This document shows, one piece after another, positions 1-11,815 of a stretch of DNA of 64,000 nt. How positions within the stretch are numbered: position 1 is the first letter of the stretch; each line of letters opens with the position of its first letter. Origin of the DNA: Argentina anserina (taxonomy: Eukaryota; Streptophyta; Magnoliopsida; Rosales; Rosaceae); NCBI RefSeq assembly GCF_933775445.1, contig NC_065875.1, positions 4,415,001-4,479,000 on the forward strand, read 5' to 3'. A program made the position numbers and the translations under genes. The notes beneath the pieces were generated by a model, which made no database searches, was not told where the DNA came from, and worked only from the letters and a program-made list of their open reading frames with translations.

Positions 1-2027
1 GATCTTTTCTTGGACTAGTTAACTATTACCGCCGCTTTATCAAGGGATACTCGGCGAGGGCTGCACCTTTAACCGACCTTCTCAAGAAGAACAAGGCATG
101 GGAATGGACAACGGAGTGTTAAGAAGCCTTTGAAGACTTGAAGAAGGCGATATGTGAGGAGCCCGTACTCAGCCTACCGGATCACTCCAAGCCATACGAA
201 GTGCACACCGATGCTTCCGACTTTGCCATCGGTAGAGTTCTCATGCAAGAGGGGCATCCAATTGCTTATGAGAGTCGGAAGCTTAATGACACGGAGCGAC
301 GCTACACCGTGCAAGAAAAAGAGATGACTGCCATCATCCATTGCCTTCGAGTGTGGCGACATTACTTGCTTGGGACCAAGTTTGTGATCATGACCGACAA
401 TGTAGCAACAAGCTACTTCCAAACTCAAAAGAAGCTAAGTCCAAAACAAGCAAGGTGGCAAGACTTCTTGGCGGAGCTCGACTACACCATGGATTACAAG
501 CCCGGGAAGGCAAACGTGGTAGCGGATGCACTAAGCTGTAAGGCGGAGTTTGCAAGCATTTCGCAAGTCACTAGCCCATTGCTAGGCAAGATCAATGAGG
601 GACTAAGGGTAGACCCTCAAGCACAAAGCCTTATCACCTTAGCAAAGGAAGGCAAAACTCGGAGGTTTTGGCTAGACGACGACCTTCTATATACAAGAGG
701 CCGCCGCATCTACGTACTGAAGTGGGGCAGCTTACGAATGGAGCTAACCAAGGAATGTCATGATTCCAAATGGGCCGGCCACCCAAGTATGAAACGCACA
801 CTTGCCTTGTTAAAGACCATGTATTATTGGCCTAGGATGCGAGACGGGGCCGAAGAGTATGTGCGGACATGTCTAGTTTGCCAACAAGACAAAGTAGTCC
901 AGCAGCAGCCGGGGGGCTTGCTTGACCCATTACCCATACCGGAGAGACCATGGGAGAGTGTCTCTATGGACTTCATCACTTGCTTGCCAAAGTCCGAGCA
1001 GTTTGGGAGCATCATAGTGGTAGTGGACAGATTCAGCAAGTATGCAACCTTCATGGCCGCATCAGCCGACTGCACAGCGGAGGAGACAGCAAGGCTATTC
1101 CTACGCAATGTAGTCAAGCTTTGGGGACTTCCAAAGAACATTGTCAGCGACAGAGACCCGCGCTTCACAGGGAGATTTTGGATGGAGTTGTTCAAGATGT
1201 TGGGGTCAGACTTGAACTTTTCAACAAGCTTCCATCCACAAAGCGACGGTCAAACGGAGTGCGTTAATACTCTCTTGGAGCTATACTTACGGCACTACGT
1301 GAGTGCCAATCAAAAGGATTGGGCCAAGCTTCTAGATGTGGCGCAGTTTTCCTACAACTTGCAGCAAAGTGAGGCCACCAACAAGAGTCCTTTTGAGATC
1401 GTTTTGGGACAGCAGCCTACTACCCATATATCCCTTGCGACTCACTATGAAGGGAAGAGTCCAGCCGCATTCAAGTTCGCCAAGTCATGGCATGAGCAAG
1501 CGGAGTTAGCTCGAGCGGCGTTGCACAAGGCTGCCAAGAGGATGAAGAAGTGGGCGGACAAGAAGAGGAGGCATGTCGAGTTCAAGGAAGGCGACCTTGT
1601 ACTTGTGAAACTCTTTCCGCAGCAATTCAAGGCCTTTAGAAAGGTGCACAAGGGCTTGATCCGCAGATATGAAGGGTCGTTTGAAGTTATCAAGCGCATA
1701 GGCAAAGTTTCATCCAAGCTCAACCTCCCGCCCAAGTTAAAGATACATCCGGTCTTCCATGTGAGTATGTTGAAGTCCTACAATGAGGACGAGGAAGACC
1801 CATCGAGAGGAATATCACATCGGGCACCTACGGCGGTAATCACCATCTTTGACAAGGAAGTTGATGAAATACTCGTAGATCGGGTCATTCGACGCCGAGG
1901 CGTGCCAAGTTACAAAGAGTACCTCATCAAGTGGAGAGGTCTGCACGATACGGAAGCAAGCTGGGAGTCCAAGGATACGCTTTGGCAGTTCAAGGACAAG
2001 ATCCAGCAATACAACGAGGCGCGATGA
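1..2027 (+). pseudogene. gypsy pol polyprotein (RT end, RNase H, integrase, chromodomain), broken by a stop
   Basis: The reading frame begins in the RT thumb ([13 protein letters not shown]) and continues to 2027, but an in-frame TAA at 120-122 sits where related proteins usually have a glutamine codon, before EAFEDLK. From about 138 the frame is open for 629 codons. RNase H lies near residues 12-130, with the catalytic-type stretches HTDASDFAIG and ADAL. The integrase zinc finger ends in CLVCQQDK. The core has MDFITCLPKS, VSDRDPRF and FHPQSDGQTE. A C-terminal chromodomain has EYLIKWRGL and SWES, which marks the chromovirus branch. Arginine-to-cysteine changes are likely at ADALSC and QTECVN, typical of C-to-T decay of methylated DNA. 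Probably not functional as a full polyprotein. Confidence 0.85.
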
Positions 2028-2055
2028 GGACATTGCAGGATTTGGTGGGGGAGAA

Positions 2056-2592
2056 TGTCACATCCCGCCAACTTAAGCCAAATTTTACCTTGAGCATTCT
2101 AGACGGATCCGGAATATGGCAGAACACTTTGGAAGATCATAGAAGATCCTAGAAGGCGTTAGAAGTCTCAAGAAGCCTTGGGATATTTCCGGACATCTCT
2201 AGAACCTTGGAGAGGCTAGGTGAACTAGACCACTCAAGAATACTCTAGAACACTCAAGGTTCATCTTAGAGTTATGTAGAATTGTATAGAACTCTCAAGA
2301 GTCATCTACATTGTACATAGTCCTAGAATTCTCTAGAACTAGCCAAGTAGGATGAGGAGGCCTATAAATAGCAAGGCACCCCTCTCATTTCATCCATCAA
2401 GCAATCAAGCAAGAAGCAAGCTATCAAGCATACTTGTAAGTTCTTTCTTTTTTCAATATAAGTTCTCTTTCGAGATATTCTTCTTTGCCTTTCAATTGTT
2501 CTAGCAGGGCGTTTGCGAGTTTAAGGCTGACTTAGCATAAGGGAGTTGTTAAGGCCGCACGAGTTGCATAGCAAAAGAGTAAGCTCGTGACA
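2056..2592 (+). repeat. 3' LTR of the gypsy element (537 bp)
   Basis: The LTR starts TGTCAC at 2056 and ends GTGACA at 2592, a perfect 6-bp inverted terminus. It follows the polypurine tract directly. A TATAAATA box at 2363-2370 marks the U3/R promoter. The end is independently fixed because the minus-strand gag homology stops at 2593. Confidence 0.85.
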
Positions 2593-3630
2593 TGCCGGAG
2601 GCCTAGCCTTAGAGGCAAGGGGCTCGGGCTTCATGGAGATATGGTGAGTCTCGATCTCATGGTCCTCATCCACATGATTCGATTCGGGTTGTATAAACTT
2701 CTTGTAGGCGGAGTAAGCCTTGATCATCTCTTTGCTAGCGCGACAATCGCGATTAAAGTGCTTAAAAGAGCCACATTTGAAGCATAGAGACTTGTCATTA
2801 CCGGAAGTGGAGGCATAAGGAGGCGCGCGGCCTCCTTGAATTTTGGGACGGGGACGGCCTCCCCCGGAGGGTGCAGCACTGCCACCATCACGGGTCCAAG
2901 TATTGGACCGAGGCCGAGACCGGCCTTGTTGCCTCCCACCACGAGAGTTGTTGTTTTGGTGCTGATATGGAGCATTCCTTGATTGATTCTTTTGCTTAGG
3001 AGCTTTCTCATAGTTAGACTGTGGCGTAGAAATATTTTTAGTGCCAACATGTGTATTGTTGTTGTTGAGGAGGATCTCAGAATGTCTCTCCTTCTTAGCC
3101 AAGAGCGCCATTAAGTCGGCGAAAGACCGGATCTTACCTTCCTCTACATGAGTTCGGTACGTATGAGCTTGAACCTCATAGTTGATTGGAAACGTGTCCA
3201 ATGTCTTATTGAGAAGATCTAGGTCGGTCTTGATGACACCTACGGTGCCAAGATCGGATTGCAAGTATAGCATATCCTGATTGAAATCATCCACTCTCTT
3301 ATAGTCCAATAGACGGATGTTATCCCATCTAACGGTCAATTCAGGGAGAAGCTTATCATGAACGTTGTTGTACCGCAAGCGTAGTTTGTCCCATAATTCT
3401 TTAGGATCTTTTACGTTCAAGTATTGCCTCTTGAGAGTTGCATGGATGTGACGTCTCATGAAGATGAGAGTCTGAGTCTTAGCCAGGGGTGGGAAATCAG
3501 CAGGAGGGTCGGCAAACATGCCATCGATCCCTCGGCTCTCGAAAGCGAGCTCCATGTCGGAAACCCAACGGTGGTATTCCTTTCCTTCTAGATCAAGAAG
3601 GCCAAATTCCGGTCGAGATGGCGATGACAT
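2593..3630 (-). pseudogene. retrotransposon gag protein with CCHC zinc knuckle, truncated
   Basis: The likely start is the methionine at 3630 (MSSPSRPEFGLLDLEGK); the ORF can be extended to 3663 but the added residues have no gag character. It has a UBN2-type gag domain (EYHRWVSDMELAF, KELWDKLRLRY), then an Arg/Gly/Asn/Pro-rich linker, and a CX2CX4HX4C zinc knuckle (CFKCGSFKHFNRDC). The frame runs on to 2521, but the last 22 residues after about KARPPAC are encoded by the gypsy LTR, so the native C-terminus is lost. Gag would package element RNA; this copy cannot be complete. Confidence 0.75.
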
Positions 3631-4139
3631 CCAAAAAACGAATGCGGAATCGATTAGATTCAAGTATAATAGGAATTAGAAGGGGTGACGTATTTGGTCA
3701 CAAGAAAAATCGATGCAAACGGCGATACTCATGATCGCACCAAAACAGAGGTGCACTCAGGCGACCACACGTAAATCGATTAACTTCCCTTTCAAAACAA
3801 TCTTGACTCCCCCAGGACCGTCACACAGAAAACATCGACCAAGAGGGGAAACCCATCCCTCTATAGTCTCATCGGCGTTATAAGAAAGGCCGGAATTAAG
3901 ACAAGAAGAATGCTAATAGCGCCCGATATAATATATCTATACGTTCAAAAGCGGGAACGTTTATGAAAAATTTACCTTTGAAGGTTTGTAGTATACGAGA
4001 GTAGCTTCTCTTGAGCGAAGTCCTTGCTTGTGAATTTCGCGTTTCTTGCGTGAATATGCGGGAGGAGCAATTTTGAATGCTTTGATGCGGGGACTTGCGG
4101 GGTAAAAAGATGTTTTTGCGGAGCGAATGCGGAGGAGAC

Positions 4140-4320
4140 CCTGCGGGGCTGCAGAGGCTGGCTGCAGGGGCTGCGTGCAGGGCTGCGTGCGGGGCTGCAG
4201 GGCTGGCTGCAGGGGCTGCGGGGAGGGCTGCGTGTGGGGCTGCAGGGGGGCTGCAGGGGCAGCGTGCAGGGGTGTTGCCGGGGCAGCGTGCAGGGGCAGC
4301 GATGCAGCGGCTGTAGTGGC
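4140..4320. repeat. GC-rich CTGCAGGGGCTG imperfect repeat in the element leader
   Basis: About 180 bp of irregular repeats built from GGGGCTGCAG and GGCTGCAGGG units, strongly GC-rich in an otherwise AT-rich region. It lies in the leader between the minus-strand LTR and gag. The open frames across it encode only Cys/Gly/Ala-rich low-complexity peptides and are not taken as genes. Confidence 0.7.
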
Positions 4321-4454
4321 GGCGAGCAGGAGGTGCGCCGGCGAGGAGATGCCGGAAGCCGGAATCGACGGCGGCCGGCGGAGGAGAAGAGAAAAAAAAT
4401 TTATGACTCTAAAAGTTCAGGGTTTTAGGGCAAAGTGCGTGATAACGTGATGCA

Positions 4455-4629
4455 TGATGAAATAATTGTGTATTATTGAATGATATGGGGACCTATATAT
4501 AGACATTACAAAACCACAATCCCGTAGGATTTGGAGTCCTAATCTATTACGGAGATGCTAATCTATCTCCTAACAGGAAACCTATTAGACTAAGACACAC
4601 AAGAGTAGAATAGTAATTCTCCCGAAACA
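4455..4629 (-). repeat. probable 5' LTR of the minus-strand copia-like element (175 bp)
   Basis: Read on the minus strand, the segment begins TGTTTCGGGAG and ends ATTTCATCA, followed by GCATCACGTTATCACGC in the primer-binding position. It contains a TATATATAGG box at about 4486-4502, so it could be the promoter for the gag transcript. The matching 3' LTR is not in the window, so the borders rest on the TG...CA ends and position only. Confidence 0.5.
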
Positions 4630-4869
4630 GATAGATTTTTTTTGACCGAGTTAGTGATTAATGTAAGAAAAGTCGGGAAGCCAACCAAACCCGATAATAT
4701 GAGTCGTCATTAAGATGTTGCACCCAATCAGAGAGAGTCAAAATCAAATTAAGAACATAAAATGCCTATTTCGAAGAGATTCTACGTCTGTATATAGATC
4801 ATAGATTTCAGCCTATACAAGGCAATATAAGGTGAAAATAACTCTTCAGTTATTGGCAGACGAAATGAC

Positions 4870-7044
4870 TTAATGATACCCAATGGGAGCTGGGGCTTCT
4901 CTCAGTTCCTTTCCCTGATAATGAATATCCTGCATAAATAGACATGGATCACAATACCCACAATCAGCAAGACAAGAAGAATTGGATACACAATGAGTTA
5001 AACTTAATAAAGAACAAAGATCATAGTGATTACTGTTGTTAAATTTGAACCATGGTGAAAGACAGTTATAGAATTGCAGAACGATAAAGAACTTATGAAA
5101 AGCTTTGATACTCACAGATGCAAAATGGTTGACATCCCTATGGTGAGCTTCATCAGCACGAATCACAGTGATGACATCCTTCAGTGTAGCACCTTTTGGT
5201 AGCCTCCAGTAGTCAATTGCTATAGCAGGAGCAGGTACATTTTCAATTTTGCCACTATCAATATCCTTCAAGTACTCTGTATAAGAGTGAATAGCCTCCT
5301 CTTCCAGATATCCAACAACCCTATGCGCAACCTTAGGGGAAATCATATAGAGCGCAAAGAAGGCATTAAAGAAAACTCCCTGCACAGTGAGAACCAGAAG
5401 CCTCTCATACCATGCAGGTTTCACTAGTTCAACCATTGTCATCAAGTGCATCCTCTCATTCTCTGCTTCCTCAAGTAAGGCTTTGATCCAACCACCACTC
5501 TGCTGGAACTTGCGGAGAGACCTTAAATGCAGCAGCATTCCTCCGACCATACCAGGGACAGCTGCCACAGTTTCCAGCATCATTGCACGGCACCCATAAC
5601 GTCTCTACAATACAAGTTTATATATTGAGACCATATTGGAAAGAGTAAAGTAGGTTTCAACAATGACTAATCTAGTATATCAACGAAAGATACTGTCACA
5701 GAAAAATTTTCAAGCATAACAAATAGCAGTTCTGAATATTTAAATCGTACACACATAACAACGAGCAAACTTTGAAAAAAAAAAAAACACTTTCACCATG
5801 AAAAGTTTTTCTCCTGAAAATTATGATGTATTGCAGATAACCATAAATTATTTATTCAGGACAAACTTGAAACCAGAGTATCAACAGACTTTGTTACGAT
5901 TCTGACTGCTGATTGCTGAACTAGTATCAAAATCAACAAATTAAAAGTTAACGAGGCATTTGCTCTATGCCATATTAACAGTAAGAAACAGAGAATTCAC
6001 TGTAAAGTGTAGACCAGAAAAGAGTTTTCTCACTGACCAACACCATCAAGAATATCTTTTCATCTCCACAACAATGTCTCAGTAACACACAGCACCCAAA
6101 ACTAAGGAAAAGTAACAACTAACAACAGTAAAGTATTCTTAAATTGTCACTACTTTTTCGTCGTTTTTCTTTTCTAAGACGCTCTGCTTTCTGTCTTGAT
6201 CAAGCTCCTATTTAACCCAATACGTACACACTATTGCACACACTATTGTTTCTACATGTAACTCTGTTTACAAGAAGAACATCATGATCATTGATCAATT
6301 CATGTAATGAATGCGAAATTTTCAGGAATTTCTGAATATCAATATATACAATGTTCAGGAATATAAAACACTATTCCAATTCAACCTGAAGGAGAAAGAT
6401 GATTAAAACCTGAAAGAAGATATCAGTAGGAACTCGAAGAAGCTTGACTGTTCTGTACGCCACTCTGTCCAGAAACGTCTTCGGCACATGGTGCTTGCTC
6501 AGATCGATAGATAAATCTGCCTCATAAGTCTCCCATGGCTACATATCAAATTTCACCACCAAATTCAAAAAATAATCCAAACAAATCACAATCACTAATA
6601 GCACAGCAAATTAATCCAACAAAAATTAGAATACACAAGTTAAACAATTCATAATCACTAATAATACACAACAAATTACTCAAACAAAAACATAAACAAA
6701 TATCAGGTTCTCATACTAATTATTACCATGAAGCAATTCCACGGCCACTCAGAGCCGTTGTCCCTGGTGATCTTCGGCCTCGCAATTCCCCAATAATGCG
6801 AAACGACGGCGTCTTTCTTCGCCTCGGAGGAGCTCTCCTTCTTGTCCTTCTCCGACGGCGGCGTCTGGATCGTCGGCGTCACCGTGCTCATCATCCTCCA
6901 CGAGCCGAGAGCGGTGGCGCCGTCGTGAAGGTTCAGATAACCGGTGAGCCTAGTAGCAGCAACCGACGCCGTGGAAATGTAACTGTTGAAGCTCCGGCCA
7001 TGGCGCAGAGCTCCGGCCACCGACCTCGCCGGGATCCGGTTCAT
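4870..7044 (-). CDS. AOX1: alternative oxidase, AOX1 type, four exons (copy A)
   Basis: Mitochondrial inner-membrane ubiquinol oxidase that passes electrons from ubiquinol to oxygen without proton pumping, bypassing complexes III and IV. Exons on the minus strand: 7044-6727 (318 bp), 6538-6410 (129 bp), 5604-5116 (489 bp), 4929-4870 (60 bp with stop), giving 331 residues. All junctions are GT-AG, and the 129, 489 and 57+stop sizes are the canonical plant AOX sizes. The N-terminus ([11 protein letters not shown], Arg/Ser-rich, few acids) looks like a mitochondrial presequence. The diiron ligands are present in LET, NERMHL, LEEEA and RADEAHH. The regulatory cysteines lie in WPWNCFM (CysI) and RRYGCRAMM (CysII). 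The C-terminus is DIHYQGKEL to IGYH. It looks fully functional. The DIHYQG ending resembles the AOX1a type. Confidence 0.95.
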
Positions 7045-8969
7045 CTTCGTCGGTCGGAAATGAGGGTTTTAGAAGCGTCTGGGGGTTTTTGGTAATTAAA
7101 GCGGTTGGTTTGTTGTGGCTCTGTTTTGTGTGACGCTCTTTTTTTGTGTGGGGAGCAAGTTATATCTGTGGAGGGGTTTTGATTCTCTGCATTGCAGGTA
7201 CAGGGAGTATTGTGTACCCGTTTTCTTGGGCTCCAAGTTCAGCATCATAATTTCATGGACATAATAATGAACCGTTGGAATTACGTGAATTTCGGGAGGC
7301 GTGGCGGTTGTGTCTGGGTAATTTTCTCTAGAAGGAGAGTGTGAATTACGGAATTACCCTTGGCTTGAGTGTTCCGAGTTAATGGGAGATATGAGGGTCA
7401 CCCGCGGTAGTAGGGAAAGTTGCGTGGCTCAGTCTTTTTCGAGCTACTCAACATACCTGGCAGCCGAATACTATGACATGTGTATGGCTGCTGTCTGGCC
7501 AAGGAAGCAGGGAACCGGCGGCTAAGTTGTTCTTTGTTGATCAATGATTCATGAAAGTGGGTGATCTATCCAACATTGGTGGTGGTATGTTGTCAAAAAA
7601 AAAAACATTGGTGGTGGTACAAATCATATTATAAAGTCATATTAAACGTGCCTTTGAATGCTATAAAATAAATAATTTTTTTACCTATAATTGGTGGACT
7701 ATATTAGAGATTAACGGCTTTATTCTCCTAATTCATACCTTGATTGATCTATGAGTCTCTCTGTTATCAGAGCCGGTCTTGTTTTGTGCTTTTTTTTCTT
7801 CTTTAGTCAATTACTTGTCCTCCATTTATTTTTCTTTCTAAAAAAATCTTAATCAATTCTCGTGCTTCATTTTTTTTCCTATCCATCATTATTTTTTGAT
7901 GGGATCTTGTTGTTCCACTCCAACACATTTCCAATTTTCCATGCTTTAAGTAAAATTAAGGTGTACAGAGCACTACTATCAATTTTAAAACCCTACATTT
8001 TTTAAATTAAGCACAACCGGACAATTTCCATCATGCCTTACATGTGTCTCATAGAATCTTAGGTGGTGGCATGAGTGGCCTGACCAATTTCGAAGGTTTA
8101 AGGACTTGAATGTTCTGGTCTTGAAGATGGTAGCTCCTACCATCAAGTTCTCCTTTACTTACAATTTTATAAATATTGTGCTGTTATTAATCATTACATC
8201 TTCATTGATGTGATAATCATGCTTATTAAGAAGAGTTTGGACTAAGAACCTGGACTTGTAGACTTGTAGCCACCCATCTTCCCATGCTCATGATCCCTTT
8301 CATTTTGGATTACTTATGCAGTCTTACTACACCAGATGATTTTTCTAGTCTTGGTTCTGTGAATTGTAAATCTGCTCTCTTCATTTTGGGTATTTTGCCT
8401 AGTTCACCAAAAGAAAAGAACAAAAAAAAGAGAGAAAAATGATGCATGTTTCAAGATTCAAATAATGTGTCAACTTGATCAGTATGACAGACATTTAAAG
8501 AAAAAAGATCAGATCTGAATCTCCCTTAGTTTTTAATTGCCATTTAAAAGACACCATTAAGATTCTGCAGAGCTAGCAAGTTAATTGCAGGACTTGTGCA
8601 AATGATGAGTGACACTGAGCATGTTCTTCCGTACACAATAATGTTAGGTGCACTATTCTTTAATTAGTTGAGACCAAAACTATGATTAGAAAATGTCCTT
8701 TCCATCATCTGGAAAATGGTGGAAATGCAAACTGCACTGTTACCCCTGTTTGCATTTGGAACAGATACAGAAGCTTATAGTCTTATACAAGCATTCTGTA
8801 ACAATCATCGGAAACTATTGCAAGGACCCTGAGATAAAATCAAATGAAATTAAGATTAATTGCTTACATATTACACTCTTATATCTAGTTTGGTAACAAT
8901 TTGCGTGTACATGCATCATAGACTTCATAGATCATATACAAGATGGGACAAATTATATCTGATAAAATT
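7045..8969. other. spacer between the tandem AOX genes
   Basis: About 1.9 kb between the start of AOX copy A and the stop of copy B. It must hold the copy A promoter and the copy B 3' UTR and terminator. I see no clear TATA box near the copy A start and no convincing coding region; the 67-codon frame at 8693 has no recognisable features. Confidence 0.5.
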
Positions 8970-10691
8970 TTAGTGATAACCAATGGGAGCCGGTGCTTCT
9001 CTCAATTCTTTTCCCTGAAATTGAATATCCTGCATCCGAAAAACAGACAGCTTTAGTGCTCAGTATATATATATGGGCCTTTTAAGTGAAATCAAAGCTC
9101 ATCTGCCTAACAAGTTTTCAAAAATAAAAACTCATCAAATGAGCATGGGAATGTAAAGTTACTCACAGATGCAAAATGATTGACATCCCGATGATGTGCT
9201 TCATCAGCGCGAATGACAGTAATAACATCAAGAAGTGTTGCATCTTTAGGTAGCCTCCAGTAGTCGATGGCTATTGCAGGAGCCGGCACATTTTCAATTT
9301 TGCCATCTTGAATAGCCTTCAAATAATCTGTGTAAGAGGTGACAGCTTCCTCCTCCAAATATCCAGTAAACCTATGAGCCGTTCTGGGGGAAAGCAGATA
9401 GAACACAAAGAAGGCGTTGAAGAAGACTCCCTGTGCAGCCAGAACCAATAGCCTCTCGTGCCACACCGGCTCCACAAGTTCCACTACTGTCATAAGGTGC
9501 ATCCTCTCATTCTCTGCTTCTTCAAGCAAAGCTTTGATCCAACCGCCACTGTGCTCAAACTTGCGAAGAGATCTTAAGTGCAGCACCATTCCTCCCACCA
9601 TGCCAGGGACAGCTGCGATAGTTTCCAACATCATTGCGTGGCAACCATGCCTCTCCTGCAATACACATTTCATCATGATTTGAGAGATCATACCTCAAAG
9701 ATCGAAGAATATAGGCTTCAACAATCTATTTAACTAAGTATGACCAAAGCTACAATAACAACTTTATTTCCTTCAACAGATGAAAAGCCCAAAGCTAGCT
9801 CATTTCTGAGGTGAGCTAAGCAACCATCATTAATACAGGTTTACAGATTTGGTTCCTGTCACAGCCTTTTTCACTGGAAACTTTATAGTAAAAAACTTAA
9901 TAATTAAGTGCTGAGCCCATAAGACATTTGCATTTCTGATGTATAACTGTAACCTCCTAATCACAAATATAAGGTTAGTAATTGAAAAATTAGACTAAAT
10001 ATCCCAGCTTGGGATCAACTGTGTGAATCTAGTTCATCGATCAACTACATAATATAGCTTGCCACCATGTCAACGGATAAACTATATATGAATTCGAAAG
10101 TACTATAAATTGAATGCCTTAGACAAATCAACAAAATCATGATAGAAAGGTAACTGACCTTGAAGTAAAGATCTGAAAGAACTCGAAGAAACTTGACAGT
10201 CTTGAACGCAATTTTGTCCTGAAACGTCTTGGGGACATGGCGCTTGCTCAGATCGATCGAGGTGTCTGCTTGATAACTCTCCCATGGCTACATACATATA
10301 CAAGATACACATATAAGTGATCATAAACACTATTAACAAATATAATCACTAAGCTAGCTCCATAAACACAATTTTCAACTTCAACAAATCACTATTCCAC
10401 TATATATATATATATATGTGCACTTACCCTGAAGCAATTCCACGGCCACTCAGTTCCATCCTCCCTAGTAATCTTGGGCCTCGTAATCCCCCAGTAATTA
10501 GAAACCACCATGCTATCATCCACTTTCTTCACTTCACCCTCCTGCTCTTTCTCAGCTGAAGCCGACCCCGTGCTCATCGTCCTCCTCCGCTGAAACTCAA
10601 CATTCCTAGCAGCAGCAGGAGAAATGTACTGGCTCCAGCTCCGGCCACCGCGCAGACCTCCGATCACGGACCTCAACGCAACCCGGTTCAT
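8970..10691 (-). CDS. AOX1: alternative oxidase, AOX1 type (AOX1d-like), four exons (copy B)
   Basis: Second AOX gene in the same orientation, transcribed toward copy A. Exons: 10691-10428 (264 bp), 10287-10159 (129 bp), 9655-9167 (489 bp), 9029-8970 (60 bp), giving 313 residues, with GT-AG junctions. The start is at 10691 ([12 protein letters not shown]), aligned with the copy A start. The in-frame Met at 10802 lies in the TATA region and is rejected. Diiron motifs LET, NERMHL, LEEEA and RADEAHH are intact. CysI is in WPWNCFR and CysII in ERHGCHAMM. The last exon starts DIQFQG rather than DIHYQG, and with HGCHAMM this recalls the AOX1d group (inference). It should act in the mitochondrial inner membrane like copy A. 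Confidence 0.95.
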
Positions 10692-10796
10692 CTCAAACTT
10701 TATATTCCAAGTTACCCTAAAATGGGATTGTTTTGTTTTCTTTTTGCTAACAGTGATTGCTTTCTTAACTTGATATGAGATTACTGAAGGTAATTG

Positions 10797-10980
10797 CACC
10801 ATTTATATGGTGAAGTTTGGATCTGTAGAAATCCAACTAACCTGGAAATGTGGTAAGGAAGTTGACTTGACTAATCTAACTTTAGAGTTGTACGTCGTGG
10901 ACGGCAATGGGTCAAATGGGGCGGCGCGACCAAATATTTATCGTCAACCACGTCGGAGTCAGTGGACGTGACACGTGTAT
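10797..10980 (-). promoter_or_regulatory. putative promoter of AOX copy B
   Basis: On the minus strand, CATATAAATGG (about 10799-10809) is a good TATA box about 110 bp upstream of the chosen ATG. Further upstream are two close TTGAC cores at 10862-10871 (plus strand; W-box-like) and a perfect G-box/ABRE core CACGTG at 10972-10977. These elements fit the known stress, WRKY and ABA responsiveness of plant AOX1 promoters, but binding is inferred only from the motifs. Confidence 0.5.
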
Positions 10981-11815
10981 ATAATTCAAGTTTCAGCCCT
11001 GATCGTCGGCGGGGCTATAGAAGCAAAGTGTGACTAGAGTTTTCCTCATCGCATTAGTCAGAAAAATCTGGCCGAGTTTTTCCAATTATTTAATTAGCTT
11101 TCGTTTATTAGGAAGATCTAAGAAGCTCGATATTTCTTACTCCTGTCATTTCCAGAAGTTTGGACGTCTTCACCGGATTGGCATGCACTTTCGATCTCTG
11201 GATTGGAAGATATAAGAAGCTCGATATATCAATATATACTGTAGCTCATCTTTAAATCTTTGGTAGTATACTGCACGTACGCACGCATATTAATTTAATG
11301 TATTGGCTTATTATCATTGAACCCGATTTTAGAGAGGACACAGAGATGTTTGTATACATGAAGTTTCAAAAAAGTATTAGCAGAAAAACGTACGTACCTT
11401 AGAATCGAACCCAGCAATGATCTAATTATTAGTTAATGTGAAAGACAAAATTAGTTACAAAACCATCGAAACTCTTTTATATACTCGATTTTGCGAAACT
11501 TTTAGGCTGCAAATTAACATGTATTATGTACGTATATACCTAATTAAATTTATATATTGGTAGCCAAGTGCAGCAAGTCCTGTTGCTTCGGTCCCTTCCC
11601 GTCGATCGAGCTTTGAAACAGGGGCATACCCATCACCAGGAAAGCCCACACTATCGAGTCCGCCATAGAGAAGTAGTTTCAAATTAAGTACAAGTTTCTT
11701 TACATGTACAGTGGGAAGTGATCAAAATGATGAACCAAGTAGTACGTTACCAGTTTCTCTAATTAATCAAGTTTTCCTCGATCAATGTGACAATTGAAGT
11801 GATTCCAACTACTTC
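10981..11815. other. AT-rich spacer upstream of the AOX pair
   Basis: No coding region or transposon ends recognised. The short frame at 11030 shows no domain features. Confidence 0.4.

Larger units (their letters stand above)
1..2592 (+). mobile_element. Ty3-gypsy chromovirus retrotransposon, 3' part
   Basis: The window opens inside the reverse transcriptase of a Ty3-gypsy element and runs through RNase H, integrase and chromodomain to a complete 3' LTR ending at 2592. The purine-rich tract GGTGGGGGAGAA lies directly before the LTR, as expected for the plus-strand primer. The 5' part is outside the window. The element interrupts a minus-strand gag gene at 2592/2593, so it is younger than that copia-like element. 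The bases just after the LTR are TGCCG; if they are the target duplication, the same five bases should precede the unseen 5' LTR. Confidence 0.9.
2593..4629 (-). mobile_element. copia-like retrotransposon, 5' part, cut by the gypsy insertion
   Basis: On the minus strand this reads 5' LTR (4629-4455), a long leader (4454-3631), then a gag-type gene (3630-2593) that is interrupted by the gypsy LTR. No protease, integrase or RT of this element is in the window. They may lie beyond the missing 5' end of the gypsy element, or the element may be a gag-only type. Assignment to the copia-like group rests on the gag type and short LTR, not on a polymerase. Confidence 0.6.

Noticed and set aside
4095..4450. 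Open frames rich in Cys, Gly and Ala
   Set aside because: Produced by the GC-rich repeat in the retroelement leader; several frames are open at once and no domain is visible.
10692..10802. N-terminal extension of AOX copy B
   Set aside because: The Met at 10802 lies in the TATA region, and copy A starts at the position aligned with 10691.
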